In this document: one piece after another, positions 12,057-21,136 of the stretch
How the letters are laid out: each line of letters starts with the position of its first letter
How positions within the stretch are numbered: position 1 is the first letter of the stretch
NCBI RefSeq assembly: GCF_030867095.1
Contig: NC_081832.1
Span: forward strand, 35,287,756 to 35,351,755
Direction of reading: 5' to 3'
DNA length: 64,000 bases
DNA from: Alligator mississippiensis
Taxonomy: Eukaryota; Chordata; Crocodylia; Alligatoridae
The notes under the pieces: model-generated
Database searches by the model: none
Told to the model about the DNA's origin: nothing
What the model saw: only the letters and a program-made list of their open reading frames with translations
Program-made: the position numbers and the translations under genes

Positions 12057-12884
12057 CAGTGCCACAGAGGCATGGCATGGAGTGGTCCAGACAGGATTTT
12101 CAGACATAATCTGAGCCCAAGAATCAGTTCCTCATTTAAGCCATTCTACTTAGTACAGTGAGCATAGGGGGCTGTCAGTTAGCAGGCTGGCACAAAGAAA
12201 CTGCGTTTTGGGCCAGGCAAGACCCTGGTCAGGTATGTGCAGGAGAGTTCCTTGGTGCCACAGACTCATGGTGTGTGGTGGCTCAAAATGGATTTCCAGC
12301 CATAATCCCAGTGCAAAAGCTAACTCCTTATTCATGTAGGTTGTAGCCACGTTGGTCTAAGGACATAGGCAGACAAGGTTCCTTGGGTGAATCTGATATC
12401 TTTTATTAGACCAACCCAAATAGTTGCAAAATAATTATTAAGCGAGCTTTCGGGTTCAAAAACCCTTCGTCAGGCTAAGGAAGTTTCAGCAGTTGGTGTG
12501 CGCTCTTCCTGGATGGAATGAAAAGTAAAGAAGCCAGCGGCTGGGCTGGTATGCATACAAGACAGGTAGTCAGTGAAAATGTAGATTGAAGAGTCAATGG
12601 GTGAGAGACAGGCGGGGGGAAATGAAAGTGGAGAGATACCTGAGGAGTCAGCTGTCAGGCAGGTTATAATGTGTCATAAATCCAATGTCTATGTTTAGTC
12701 CATGATTTTTAGTATCCAGGAAGTTGATGAAGTGGAGTTCATAGGCTGGTCTCTGGGAAGTGTTTTGTAAGTTTCCTTTGAGGATCAGGACTGAGAGATT
12801 GGAGAGAGAGTGGTTTTGTTGTGAGAAATGTGCCCCCCACAGGTAATTGGGTATTTCTGTCTTTGATAGATTTCCTGTGTGCAT

Positions 12885-14588
12885 TCATTCTGGTGCGCAG
12901 TTGTTGTTTGGTCTCTCCTACGTATTTTCCATCAGGGCATTTGGTGCATTGGATGAGATATATTACATTTCTGGAGGTGCAGCTGTAAGATCTGGAAATA
13001 CTGATGGCTCTGTTGTGGGGTGCAGTAATAGTGGAGGTGGTGGAGATGTGTTGGCAGGTTTTGCATTTCTTGTCATGGCATAGTCTGGATCCATTTGGTG
13101 TGTTCTGGGCTTGAGGAAGTTTGCTTCTGGTGATGAGGTTAGCGAGGTTCGGTGGCTAGGATGGGTGGCTAGGATGGGTGGCTCTAGGAAGGTCTTTTTA
13201 AGAATACGGTCTCTTTCTAGTATGGGTTGCAATTGTTTGAGGATTTTCCGTACAGTTTCAAGGGAGGGGTGATATGTCATAACCAGCACTGTGCCATTTG
13301 TCGGGGGTTTTCTTCTGTACTGCAGCTGTTCTTCATGTGGTATCCGGGTGGCTCTTTCAAATGTGCGATCTCTCTCTCTGGAGGAGTGTCCTTGTTGGGT
13401 GAAAGCCTTTTTAAGATTGGTGAGGTGGCAATCCCGGGTGTTCTCTTCAGTGCAAATGCGGTGGTATCTGAGGGCTTGGCTGTATATCACAGCTTTTTTG
13501 GTGTGTTTAGGGTGATTGCGGTTCTGTACAGATATGTATGTTGGTCTGTGGGTTTCTTATATAACGTGGTCTGTATTTTATCATTCTGGATACTGATCAT
13601 CGTGTCTAAAAAGGAGATGCTGGTGCTGAAGTATTCTAGAGAAAGCTGGATGGAGGGATGGTGATTGTTGAATTTCTGATGGAACTCAATCAGAGATTGT
13701 AGGTTTTCGGTCCAAATGATGAAGATGTCATCGACATATCTTACGCATAGCAAGGGTTTAATGGTGCAGTTCTTGAGGAAGTCTTCTTCCAGATGGCTCA
13801 TAAAAAGGTTGGCATACTGTGGGGCCATTTTAGTGCCCATAGCTGTTCCCATCATCTGGAGGAAGTGTTGATTATTAAAAGTGAAATTGTTGTGTGTGAG
13901 GATGAAGAGTATAAGGTCAATAATATCTTTGGGCCTGTATTCTGAGTTGTAATCTTGTTCCTGTAGATATGTAAGGCAGGCTGGGATGCCATCTTGGTGT
14001 GGGATGTTGGTATATAGGCTGGTAACGTCCATGGTGGCTAGGAGTGTGTTGCTGGGAAGGTGGTCTATGTTTTTAAGTTTCCGTAGAAAGTCTGTAGTGT
14101 CTTGTAGAAAATTTGCTCTGTGGGTGATGAGCGGTTTTAGGATTGATTCAACGAAACCTGATATTTCCTCAGTTAGGGTCCCATGGTTGGATATGATAGG
14201 TCTGCCAGGGTTCCCTTGTTTGTGGATTTTAGGGAGCATGTAAAAAGTCCCCAGGTTAGGTAGTGGGGGGGATCAAGGTCTGTAGTTTTTCTTGTAGTCT
14301 TGATGGAAATGATTTGATGGTATTGTTGAGATTTTTGGTGAAAAGGGGAGTAGGATCTTCTTGTAGTTCTTTGTAGTAGGTAGTGTCAGAGAGCTGTCTC
14401 TTGGCTTCCTTTATGTAGTTTTCACAGTTTAGGATGACTATGGCTCCTCCTTTATCTGCTGGTTTTTTATCTGCTTTACCTCCTTTATCTGCTATTTGGT
14501 GGTTAGATCGTAGCGATTCTATGGCCTTTTTCTCTGGTAGAGAGAGGTTGTTATGGTGGCATGTGTTGCTGATTATTTCATTGTTCAT
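12885..14588 (-). pseudogene. Penelope reverse transcriptase / GIY-YIG polyprotein, frameshifted
   Basis: The frame runs from 14588 leftwards. The N-terminal part has KKPADKGGAIVI, typical of Penelope RT, with a small internal duplication of the ADKGG segment. RT motifs are MDVTSLYTNIPH (motif A), GTAMGTKMAPQYANLFM (motif B) and RYVDDIFIIW (motif C, catalytic YVDD), followed by YSQALRYHRIC and the GIY-YIG nuclease VIYLIQCTKCPDGKYVGET with its CxxC. Frameshifts are visible at a C run near 14250, an A run near 13493 and near 12985, so it cannot be translated whole. Catalytic residues are still present, indicating a moderately young copy. Confidence 0.93.
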
Positions 14589-14667
14589 TCTTTCCCTGAA
14601 GCAGTCAATGTAGCAGTCAAGGTTAGGGTTTCATCCACTGTGAGGTGTCCAATCTGATTTTTTTTGC

Positions 14668-15217
14668 CAAACAATAACTGCGCACCAGAATGAATGCACA
14701 CAGGAAATCTATCAAAGACAGAAATACTCAATTACCTGTGGGGGCGCATTTCTCACAAGAAAACCACTCTCTCTCCAATCTCTCAGTCCTGATCCTCAAA
14801 GGAAACTTACAAAACACTTCCCAGAGACCAGCCTATGAACTCCACTTCATCAACTTCCTGGATACTAAACAGCATGGACTAAATACAGACATTGGATTTA
14901 TGACACATTATAACCTGCCTGACAGCTGACTCCTCAGGTCTCTCTCCACTTTCATTCCCCTTCCCCCACCCCGCCTGTCTCTCACCCATTGACTCTTCAA
15001 TCTACATTTTCACTGACTACCTGTCTTGTATGCATACCAGCCCAGCTGCTGGCTTCTTTACTTTTCATTCCATCCAGGAAGAGCACACACCAACTGCTGA
15101 AACTTCCTTAGCCTGACGAAGGGTTTTTGAACCCAAAAGCTCGCTTAATAATTATTTTCCAACTATTTGGGTTGGTCTAATAAAAGCTATCAGATTCACC
15201 CAAGGAACCTTGTCTGC
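14668..15217 (+). mobile_element. Inverted 3' copy of the Penelope-like element
   Basis: Plus-strand sequence homologous to the reverse complement of 12336-12910. It contains the end of the GIY-YIG domain (PVGAHFSQENHSLSNLSVLI), the 3' UTR, and the terminal motif with CCTGACGAAGGGTTTTTGAA and GGTTGGTCTAATAAAAGC. It stops at GTCTGCC, lacking the last about 30 bases of the family end. Confidence 0.9.
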
Positions 15218-16015
15218 CTAATTCCTTATTTGAGCTCATATACTCAGTAGTGTTTGGGGGGAGGGGGAAAGCTCCTGTCAGATGGATGCCTGGCATGAAC
15301 AAACCGCACTTTGGGCTGGGTAAGACCATGGTCAGAGATGTCTAGGAGTGTCCTCTGGTGCTACAGAGGCATAGTGTGGGGTGGCCCAAGGAGGATTTGC
15401 AGCCATAATCCCATCCCAAAACCAGTTCCTAGTTCGAGCCTTTATATTTAAAACAGTGACTGGGGGGCTGTCAGTTGGCACCTTGGCACGGCCCAAACGC
15501 ACTTTGGGCCAGGCAAGAACCTGGCCAGAGATATTTAGAAGAGCCCCTTGGTGGTACAGAGGCATGGTGTGGAGTGGCCTAAAAAATATTTCCAACCATA
15601 AACCCAGCCAAAACCGGCTCCTTATTCAAGCCATTATACTTAGTACAGTGGGCATGGGGTGGCTGTCAGTTGGTAGCGTGGCATGCCTAGGTTTATAGCT
15701 GGAATGTCAGAAATGTCCAGGAAAGTCCCCCAGTGGCATAGAAGTATTTAATGGGGTGGCCCAAGAAGGATTTCTAGCCATAATCACAGCCCGAAAGCCA
15801 GTTCCTTATTCGGGTCCATATACTTAGCACAATGGCTGGGGTGCTGTCAGTTGGCAGCCTGGCACAGCCAAGCTGCATTTTGGGCCAGGCAAGATTCTAG
15901 TCAGAGATGTCCAGGAGAGTCCCCCGGTGCCACATATTCATGGCATCAGGTGGCCCAGAAACGATTTCAATATATAGTCTCAGCCCAAATGCCAGTTCCT
16001 TATTCAAGCATATGC

Positions 16016-16388
16016 TGGGTTTTTGGTTGTAGCTGTGGTGGTTTAAAGACATAGGCAAGAAAAGTTCTTTGAGTAGATGTGATACCTTTTATTAGACCCA
16101 GGGCCATCCCTGGAGGGTGCAAATCGGGGCATCCACCCCAGGACCCACGATTTGGGGGGCCCCGCAGACAGTGCTGTATAGGCCATGCTGTGGCTGCCAC
16201 CTCTGTGCTCGGACCGCTCACCACCCCTCCACTGCACTCTGGCCGTTCATCACTCCCCGGCCCCGCATGGGCCGATATGTCCTAGGCCTCGCACACACTT
16301 AGGGGCGGCTCTGATTAGACCAACTGAGTAAACTACTCAGTTGCTCTAATAAAAAGGTACTACATCTACTCAAAGAACCTTGCCTGCC
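16016..16388. mobile_element. Penelope terminal hairpin insertion
   Basis: A reverse-oriented Penelope end (starting near TGGTTGTAGCTGTGG) meets a forward-oriented end (ending AAAGAACCTTGCCTGCC). Once the hAT element inside is removed this forms a hairpin with arms of about 45 bp. It is flanked by 16-bp repeats TTATTCAAGCATATGC and TTATTGAAGCGTATAC (13 of 16 match). No coding part remains. Confidence 0.82.
16099..16313. mobile_element. hAT MITE inserted in the Penelope hairpin
   Basis: 215 bp, ends CAGGGCCATCCCT and AGGGGCGGCTCTG (imperfect inverted repeat), with the exact 8-bp duplication ATTAGACC at 16091-16098 and 16314-16321. The duplicated bases belong to the Penelope terminal motif, so this is the last insertion in a three-level nest. 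Confidence 0.9.
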
Positions 16389-17560
16389 TTATTGAAGCGT
16401 ATACACTTAGTACAGTAGGAATGGGGGGCTGTCAGTTGACAGCCTGGCACGGCCAAGCCATGCTTTGGGTCAGGCAAGACTCCAGTCAGAGATGTCCAAG
16501 AGAGTTCTTCGGTACCACAGAGGTACGCCAAGGGATGGCCCAAGAATGATATCTAGCTATAATCCCAGCCCAAAATCCAATTTCTTATTTGGGTCCATAT
16601 ATATAGCAGTGGCTGGGGTCCTGTTGGTTGGCAGTCTGGCATAGCCTAACCACGCTTTGGGCCAGGCAAGTCTCTGGCTACAGATGTCCAGGAGAGTCCC
16701 CTGGTGGTACAGAGTCACTGTGTGGGATGGCCCAAAAAGAATTTCCAACCATAAACCCAGCCAAAACTTGTTCCTTATTTGAGCCCATATACTTAGTACA
16801 GTGGGCATGGGGGGGACTGTCAGTTGGCAGCCTGGCATGCACAAACTGCACTTTGGGCTGGGCTGGGCAAGACCCTGTCCAGAGATGTTCAGGAGAGTCC
16901 TCCAGTGCCACAGAGACATAGTGTGGGGCAGCCCAAAAAGAATTTCCAATCATAATCTCAACCCCAAAGCCAGTTCCTTATTCAAGTCATTATACTTAGT
17001 ACAGTAGGCATGGGGGGCTGCCAGTTAGCAGCCTGGCACAAACAAACTGCTCTAGCCAGGGCAAGACTGGTCATGCATGTCCAGAAGAGCCTCTTGGTGC
17101 CACAGAGGTATGCTGTGGGATGACTCAAACAGGACTTCTAGCCATAATCCCAGCCCAAAAAACAGTTCCTTATTTCGAGCCCTTATACTTTAGTACAGTT
17201 GTCAGGGGGGGCTGTCAATTGGCAGCTTGGCATGGTCAAACTGTGCTATGGCTGAGCAGGACTGTGGTCAGAATTCTTTGGGACAGTCCCCCAGTGGCAT
17301 CAACAGGAAGTTTGGGGTGGCCCAAGAAGTATTTTGCCCCTTAATCCTATCCTAATCTGACCTTCATTTAGAGCTCTGTACTTGATGTGGGATATTATTT
17401 TACAAATTAATTAGTACATATACATAACTAATGAAATTCTCTCTCTTTAGGATGTGCAATTCATTAATAACAAGCTTTTATTGGGTCTAGATTAGCTTTG
17501 AAAAAGGAACTGGGAACAAGGAACTGGGAATAAGCAATCAAATTCATCCTCATAGGGACT

Positions 17561-18640
17561 GAAGTCAATGGTATAAACGCCTGATATGAACCGGAAGTAC
17601 ACACCATGAACACTACAAGCTTAGTTCAAATTATGTAAAATTATGGAGCAGGGGCAAGAAGTGGAAGCCAGAGGAGTGAATGGGGAGCTCAGAGACCCTG
17701 GCTCCAGCAGCAACCAATGCAAGGGTGGGGAGTAGCAGCTGGGTGGCTCAAGGGCTACAAATTAACCCTCTCTCAAGGCTGTATGCAGCACAAGAGCCAC
17801 CTGTTGGACTGGTAGAGGAGAGAAACTTTCTCCTATCAAAATGAAGTGAAAAACAAACATATCAACTTTCCATCAAACCATCGAAACATATTGACCATCT
17901 ACCTATATAGCATATTACTTGTGGTGCAAGCAATTTGAAGGAGAGAAGATAATAGTCCTGTAGACCTGGAATACCTATCATACAGGATACCTATCCTGAC
18001 TACCCAGGTGCAGATACTCTTTTTCCACACTAAGAGTAGCTTCAAATTTCTCTTTGAAAAAAGCGGTAGTTAAAGGTAATGTTCACATTTAGAAATGTCA
18101 GGCTTCAGCTCCAACATCCTAAGGAAAAGGTGCATGGGTGTGGAGTTCACATCTCAACCCCATTACATCAAGACATCTATACAACACAGCCTCAAGGTAC
18201 ATGTACAAAACTTTCTTCTCAACTAACAAGGTTTTATAAATCCAAGTTAAAATTGCTCAGAAACTGAAAGAGCCACCAATAAAATCCCAATATTGCTCCA
18301 CTATTGCCATGGCACAAAATATGGGCTAACCCAGCTAGTCTATAAACTCTACAAAGCCTGCAAGGCCTCCAGGGTAGGGTATCCATTTGGCAGGGATAAA
18401 GGATCCTTCTGCCATTTCCCTGTTACAGGTTTTTAAATTTGATTTCTGGAATTTAAGCATTTTAAGGAACAGCCACAGACCCTCTGTAGGAGAGGAGGGT
18501 GACTTCAGGATGGATACTGGGGAAGAGGGGGACAGATCACCCCTACATGCTAGGCAGGGACACAAGGGTGGCCCTGGGGTGGGGTTTTTAAGTGTTCGGC
18601 TGTGGCTTGCAGACTTGTTGCTTCTTATGGGTTTTGTCAC
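17561..18640. other. SAMHD1 intron 1, unassigned
   Basis: AT-rich to mixed sequence between the foldback element and the promoter region. Reading frames at 18079-18267 and 18335-18659 have no recognisable domain. No regulatory motif can be claimed. Confidence 0.35.
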
Positions 18641-18712
18641 GTTCTGTAAGCCACCCTAAGCCTTTCCAGACAGGGTGGGATACAAACCTAAACAACAGCA
18701 GCAGCAACAACT
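18640..18712 (+). mobile_element. LINE/SINE 3'-tail relic
   Basis: CTGTAAGCCACCCTAAGCC followed by GGGTGGGATACAAACC and an A/C-rich tail resembles the GTAAGCC...GGGATATAAA tail shared by L2-type LINEs and their SINEs in reptiles. It is short and diverged, so family assignment is tentative. Confidence 0.45.
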
Positions 18713-19600
18713 TCACGCCCATGTACACACACGCCAGGAAACAGCAAGGCGCAGAGGAGTCAGCAGACGGACGCGCGGGGGCAGCTGACGAGCCTCACAC
18801 AAACAAACCTCCTACTCCAGGAACAGGCACAGAAGTGGCCAGGCGCTTCCTGCCACGCAAAGCGGCCGGCCTATTCCCGGCAGCGCCCTCAGGCTGAGCG
18901 CTCACAGCCCGGCAGGGGCGCGGCAACGCCTGCCCGGCGCACGCGGGTCCCAGCCCTCAGTCCCGCCGGCCTGAAGCCGCTGTAGCTCAGACGCACCCCG
19001 GGAGGCGATGCCGGCGCAAGCGGCGGGTCTTGGGGCCCAAGCTGAAGCGCCAGCGGTCTCCTGCCCCCACCCTGCAAAGACCACGGGCGGCCGCAGGACT
19101 CTGCAGGCCCCCTCCCCGCCCAGCTGCGGGAAGCGCGCGGCGCCCAGCACCTCGGAAGCGGCGCAGCAGGTCGGGGTCGCGGAAGCCGCTGCGGCTGAGG
19201 AAGTCGCAAACACGTTCGGGGTCCCAGTCGCGCGGCTGGAGCTCGGCGCAAGCCGGGGCTCGCCTGGCTGAGACTCGCTTCTCCGGGGTGCACAGCCCTT
19301 CGGGGAGGCCGGAGATCCGAGCCCGCTTAGGGGCCTGCACGTCCTCCGCCACCTCCCGGCCCTGCATTGTCGCCGCCTGCGCCAGCCCAGCGGCGCGCAC
19401 CTCTCTGCACGGCGCCGGCGCCAGTGAACAGCTCGTGGGGGGCGGGGACCCAGGATAAATGGCGTCGTGTGACGCAGGAGAGTAGGCAGTTGCTGCGCCT
19501 CCCTCCCTCTGCAGTGCCGCTATGACCTCCCTGACATTGCACAGACTGTACGAGACGACTGTAGCCCTGGCTCGGGCTTCCCGTCTTCCTGAAACCACCC
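18700..19600 (-). promoter_or_regulatory. SAMHD1 CpG-island promoter and 5' UTR
   Basis: The only strongly CpG-rich stretch in the window, covering SAMHD1 exon 1 and about 230 bp upstream of its ATG, with AT-rich flanks. No convincing TATA box is seen. On the minus strand a CRE/AP-1-like TGCGTCA lies at 19470-19476, about 105 bp before the ATG, and an ETS-like CAGGAAG at 19585-19591. Open frames on both strands here follow from GC-richness. Promoter function is inferred from position and composition. Confidence 0.75.
19151..19367 (-). CDS. SAMHD1: SAMHD1 exon 1 (start of SAM domain)
   Basis: SAMHD1 is a nuclear dGTP-activated triphosphohydrolase that lowers dNTP pools and restricts retroviruses. 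This exon starts at an ATG at 19367 (A at -3) and encodes 72 codons plus one base. A basic N-terminal segment with PKRAR (candidate nuclear localisation signal, like KRPR in human) precedes WDPERVCDFLSRSGFRDPDL, which matches the first part of the human SAM domain (WGPEQVCSFLRRGGF). It ends LLRRFR plus G, phase 1, as human exon 1 does. The donor is G|GTGCTG, weak beyond the GT, but the phase fits exon 2. Catalytic HD exons lie outside the window. The frame stays open upstream to an ATG at 19610, so a longer N-terminus cannot be excluded. Confidence 0.9.
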
Positions 19601-19619
19601 TGGAAGCCACACAGACCCT

Positions 19620-20090
19620 CCCCCTCGCAGATTGCCACTATCACCTAATGGCGTTATTGTCCCTTACAAAGAGTAGCACCCAAGTAGATACCTCCCCACC
19701 TGAACAGCAGCTCCTCTGCTGATGCTCTCACTGATTCCTCCAAAGAAACACTGTATCCTTAGAAAATAAGTCACAAAACAAGAATGACAAGGCCATAAGG
19801 GAAATACAGAGTACCCAAGCGAGGGACTAACATAAGAGGGATTGGGGTGAGGAGAGGAATACAACTAGGCTACCTAAGTACAATGTTAGTCATCTAAGCC
19901 TGGGGTCAGTGTGAGAGAAGGGGAGGGAGATGGTCAGGACGCTGAGAGAGAGAAGAAGATAGCTACAAACAAATGTACAAAGGTCAGCAATGATGGAGGG
20001 GGTGGGTTGAACAAAGAAGTCACTCAAGCCAGCCAGCCCTATCGCAGAAGTCCTTGCCAGGTGGAGTGGAGTAGTCCGTGGTTGAGAATA
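19620..20090. other. Intergenic sequence upstream of SAMHD1
   Basis: Upstream flank of the promoter with nothing recognisable. Purine-rich from about 19900 to 20000. Confidence 0.35.
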
Positions 20091-20094
20091 GCTC

Positions 20095-20640
20095 TCAAAG
20101 TCCATTACATGCAGAGGGGAGTTCAGACCCCTCTGGGTCCGGTCCGGTGGCAGTTGGTCTGGTGGGGTTGATGAACTGGCACTGGCCCATGATGTGTTCG
20201 ACGTAGGTGTTGTGGGACCAGCGGATGGTGTCAGACACCATGAGGCACCGCATCAGCTTGGTGTAGCGGCGGGAGGCAAGGCAGGCACACAGGACACTCT
20301 TGTTGCTGGGGTCCCAGGCTCCAAGCACTCCCACAATGAGCATGTCGACCATCACATGGTAGTCACGGCTCTTCAGGATGTCGGTCAGTGGGGCATATTT
20401 CTCCCACTTGTGAGCCCAGGCATCGGTGAAGGCTTGGGGCTGGTTCTCGAAGGTGATGGTAACATCCATGATCACGACTTTCTTGACTTCCTCATTGGTG
20501 ATGATGATGTCGGGGTGCATCAGAAATTGCACTTCAGAAATTGCTATGCCCCAGTGCTTCAGATACCACAACATCCCAACCACTTGTGTACCTGTCTCCT
20601 GAGGTGCTATCATCCCTGCCTGAGGTGCTATCATCCCTGA
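20095..20640 (-). pseudogene. R2-like non-LTR retrotransposon endonuclease-domain relic
   Basis: A minus-strand frame (to 20703) contains HPDIIITNEEVKKVVIMDVT, matching the PD...DVT core of the restriction-like endonuclease of R2/R4-type retrotransposons. TFENQPQAF, KWEKYAPLTDIL, LIVGVLGAWDP, RRYTKLMRCLMVSDTIRWS and YVEHIMG follow, in the order I recall from R2-type C-termini. Near 20600 a 21-bp unit (GAGGTGCTATCATCCCTG) is duplicated in tandem. The reverse transcriptase and zinc-finger parts are missing, so it is a truncated fossil. The exact clade is uncertain. Confidence 0.7.
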
Positions 20641-20928
20641 GTCACTCTGACCCGGACATAACCATATTGTTATTCCAGACACTACTGTGCTTAAAAACAC
20701 CAATCTGACTCACCATTCCAATGACAAACATTGATGCTGCCCAGATTCATCAAAGATCTCACAACATGATGATACATCACTGGAGATAACACTGGTGAAA
20801 TAGTTCCCCAACCACCAAAGTGCTCCTGTATCCCAGATTTCACTGAGCTGAAGATGACCTCGTGTCCCATTGAACCTAATGCCACAAAACTGTATATAGT
20901 GACAGAACAAATGGCCCAAACATCACTG

Positions 20929-21122
20929 GCAGACAAGGTTTTTTGAGTAAATGTGATATGTTTTATTAGATCTTTGTTATTCTTGAAGAAGGGTGTTTGC
21001 ACCCGAAAGCTTGCAAAGAACATTTTTTCCAACTATTTAGTTAGTCTAATAAAAGATATCACATTTACCCAAAGAACCTTGTCTGCCTATGTCCTTAGAC
21101 CAACACGGCTACAACCAACCCT
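20929..21122. mobile_element. Penelope terminal hairpin with exact 14-bp TSD
   Basis: The left side is a reverse Penelope end (GCAGACAAGGTTTTTTGAG). The right side is a forward end containing CTTGAAGAAGGGTGTTTGCA, TAGTCTAATAAAAGATATC and the terminus TAGACCAACACGGCTACAAC. The 14-bp target duplication CCCAAACATCACTG occurs at 20915-20928 and 21123-21136 without mismatch. Only the terminal segments are present and no coding region. Confidence 0.92.
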
Positions 21123-21136
21123 CCCAAACATCACTG

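Larger units (their letters stand above)
12336..15217 (-). mobile_element. Penelope-like element with an inverted partial copy
   Basis: A Penelope-like retroelement (RT plus GIY-YIG endonuclease) read on the minus strand from about 14665 to 12336. It is joined head-on to an inverted, plus-strand copy of its own 3' part at 14668-15217. Target-site repeats CTAACTCCTTATT (12320-12332) and CTAATTCCTTATT (15218-15230) flank it, one mismatch. The host is a unit of the tandem-repeat array. Confidence 0.9.
12057..17390 (+). repeat. Forward arm: about ten 190-bp tandem units, split by insertions
   Basis: The word CTGTCAGTTGGCAGCCTGGC, with variants, recurs at about 12170, 15272, 15465, 15657, 15843, 16427, 16615, 16808, 17008 and 17206. 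The orientation change near 12057 is abrupt (CAGTCCCCCAG meets TGCCACAGAGG). Insertions at 12336-15217 and 16016-16388 interrupt the array. Confidence 0.85.
10657..17560. mobile_element. Large foldback element with tandem-repeat arms
   Basis: The outer about 200 bp of each end are inverted copies: AATCTAGACCAAATAAAAGC at about 10713 pairs with GCTTTTATTGGGTCTAGATT at about 17474. Inside, about 190-bp units run in reverse orientation from 10870 to about 12056 and forward from about 12057 to 17390. Both outer ends can be read as starting CAG (CAGGGATTGATGAGG and CAGTCCCTATGAGG), as in hAT elements. The flanks TAGCCGAC and AAGTCAAT agree at 4 of 8 bases, with three of the four differences being transitions, so a target duplication is only suggested. 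Removing later insertions leaves about 3.6 kb. No transposase is seen. It fills most of SAMHD1 intron 1. Confidence 0.75.

Noticed and set aside
10855..17344. Many small frames and a CRISPR-like spacing of repeats
   Set aside because: The unit is about 190 bp with diverged copies and no short identical repeat with unique spacers. It is a eukaryotic tandem array.
18889..19458. Frames on both strands in the CpG island, including a possible divergent gene on plus
   Set aside because: The only frame with family resemblance is the SAMHD1 exon on minus. The others follow from low stop-codon frequency in GC-rich DNA.
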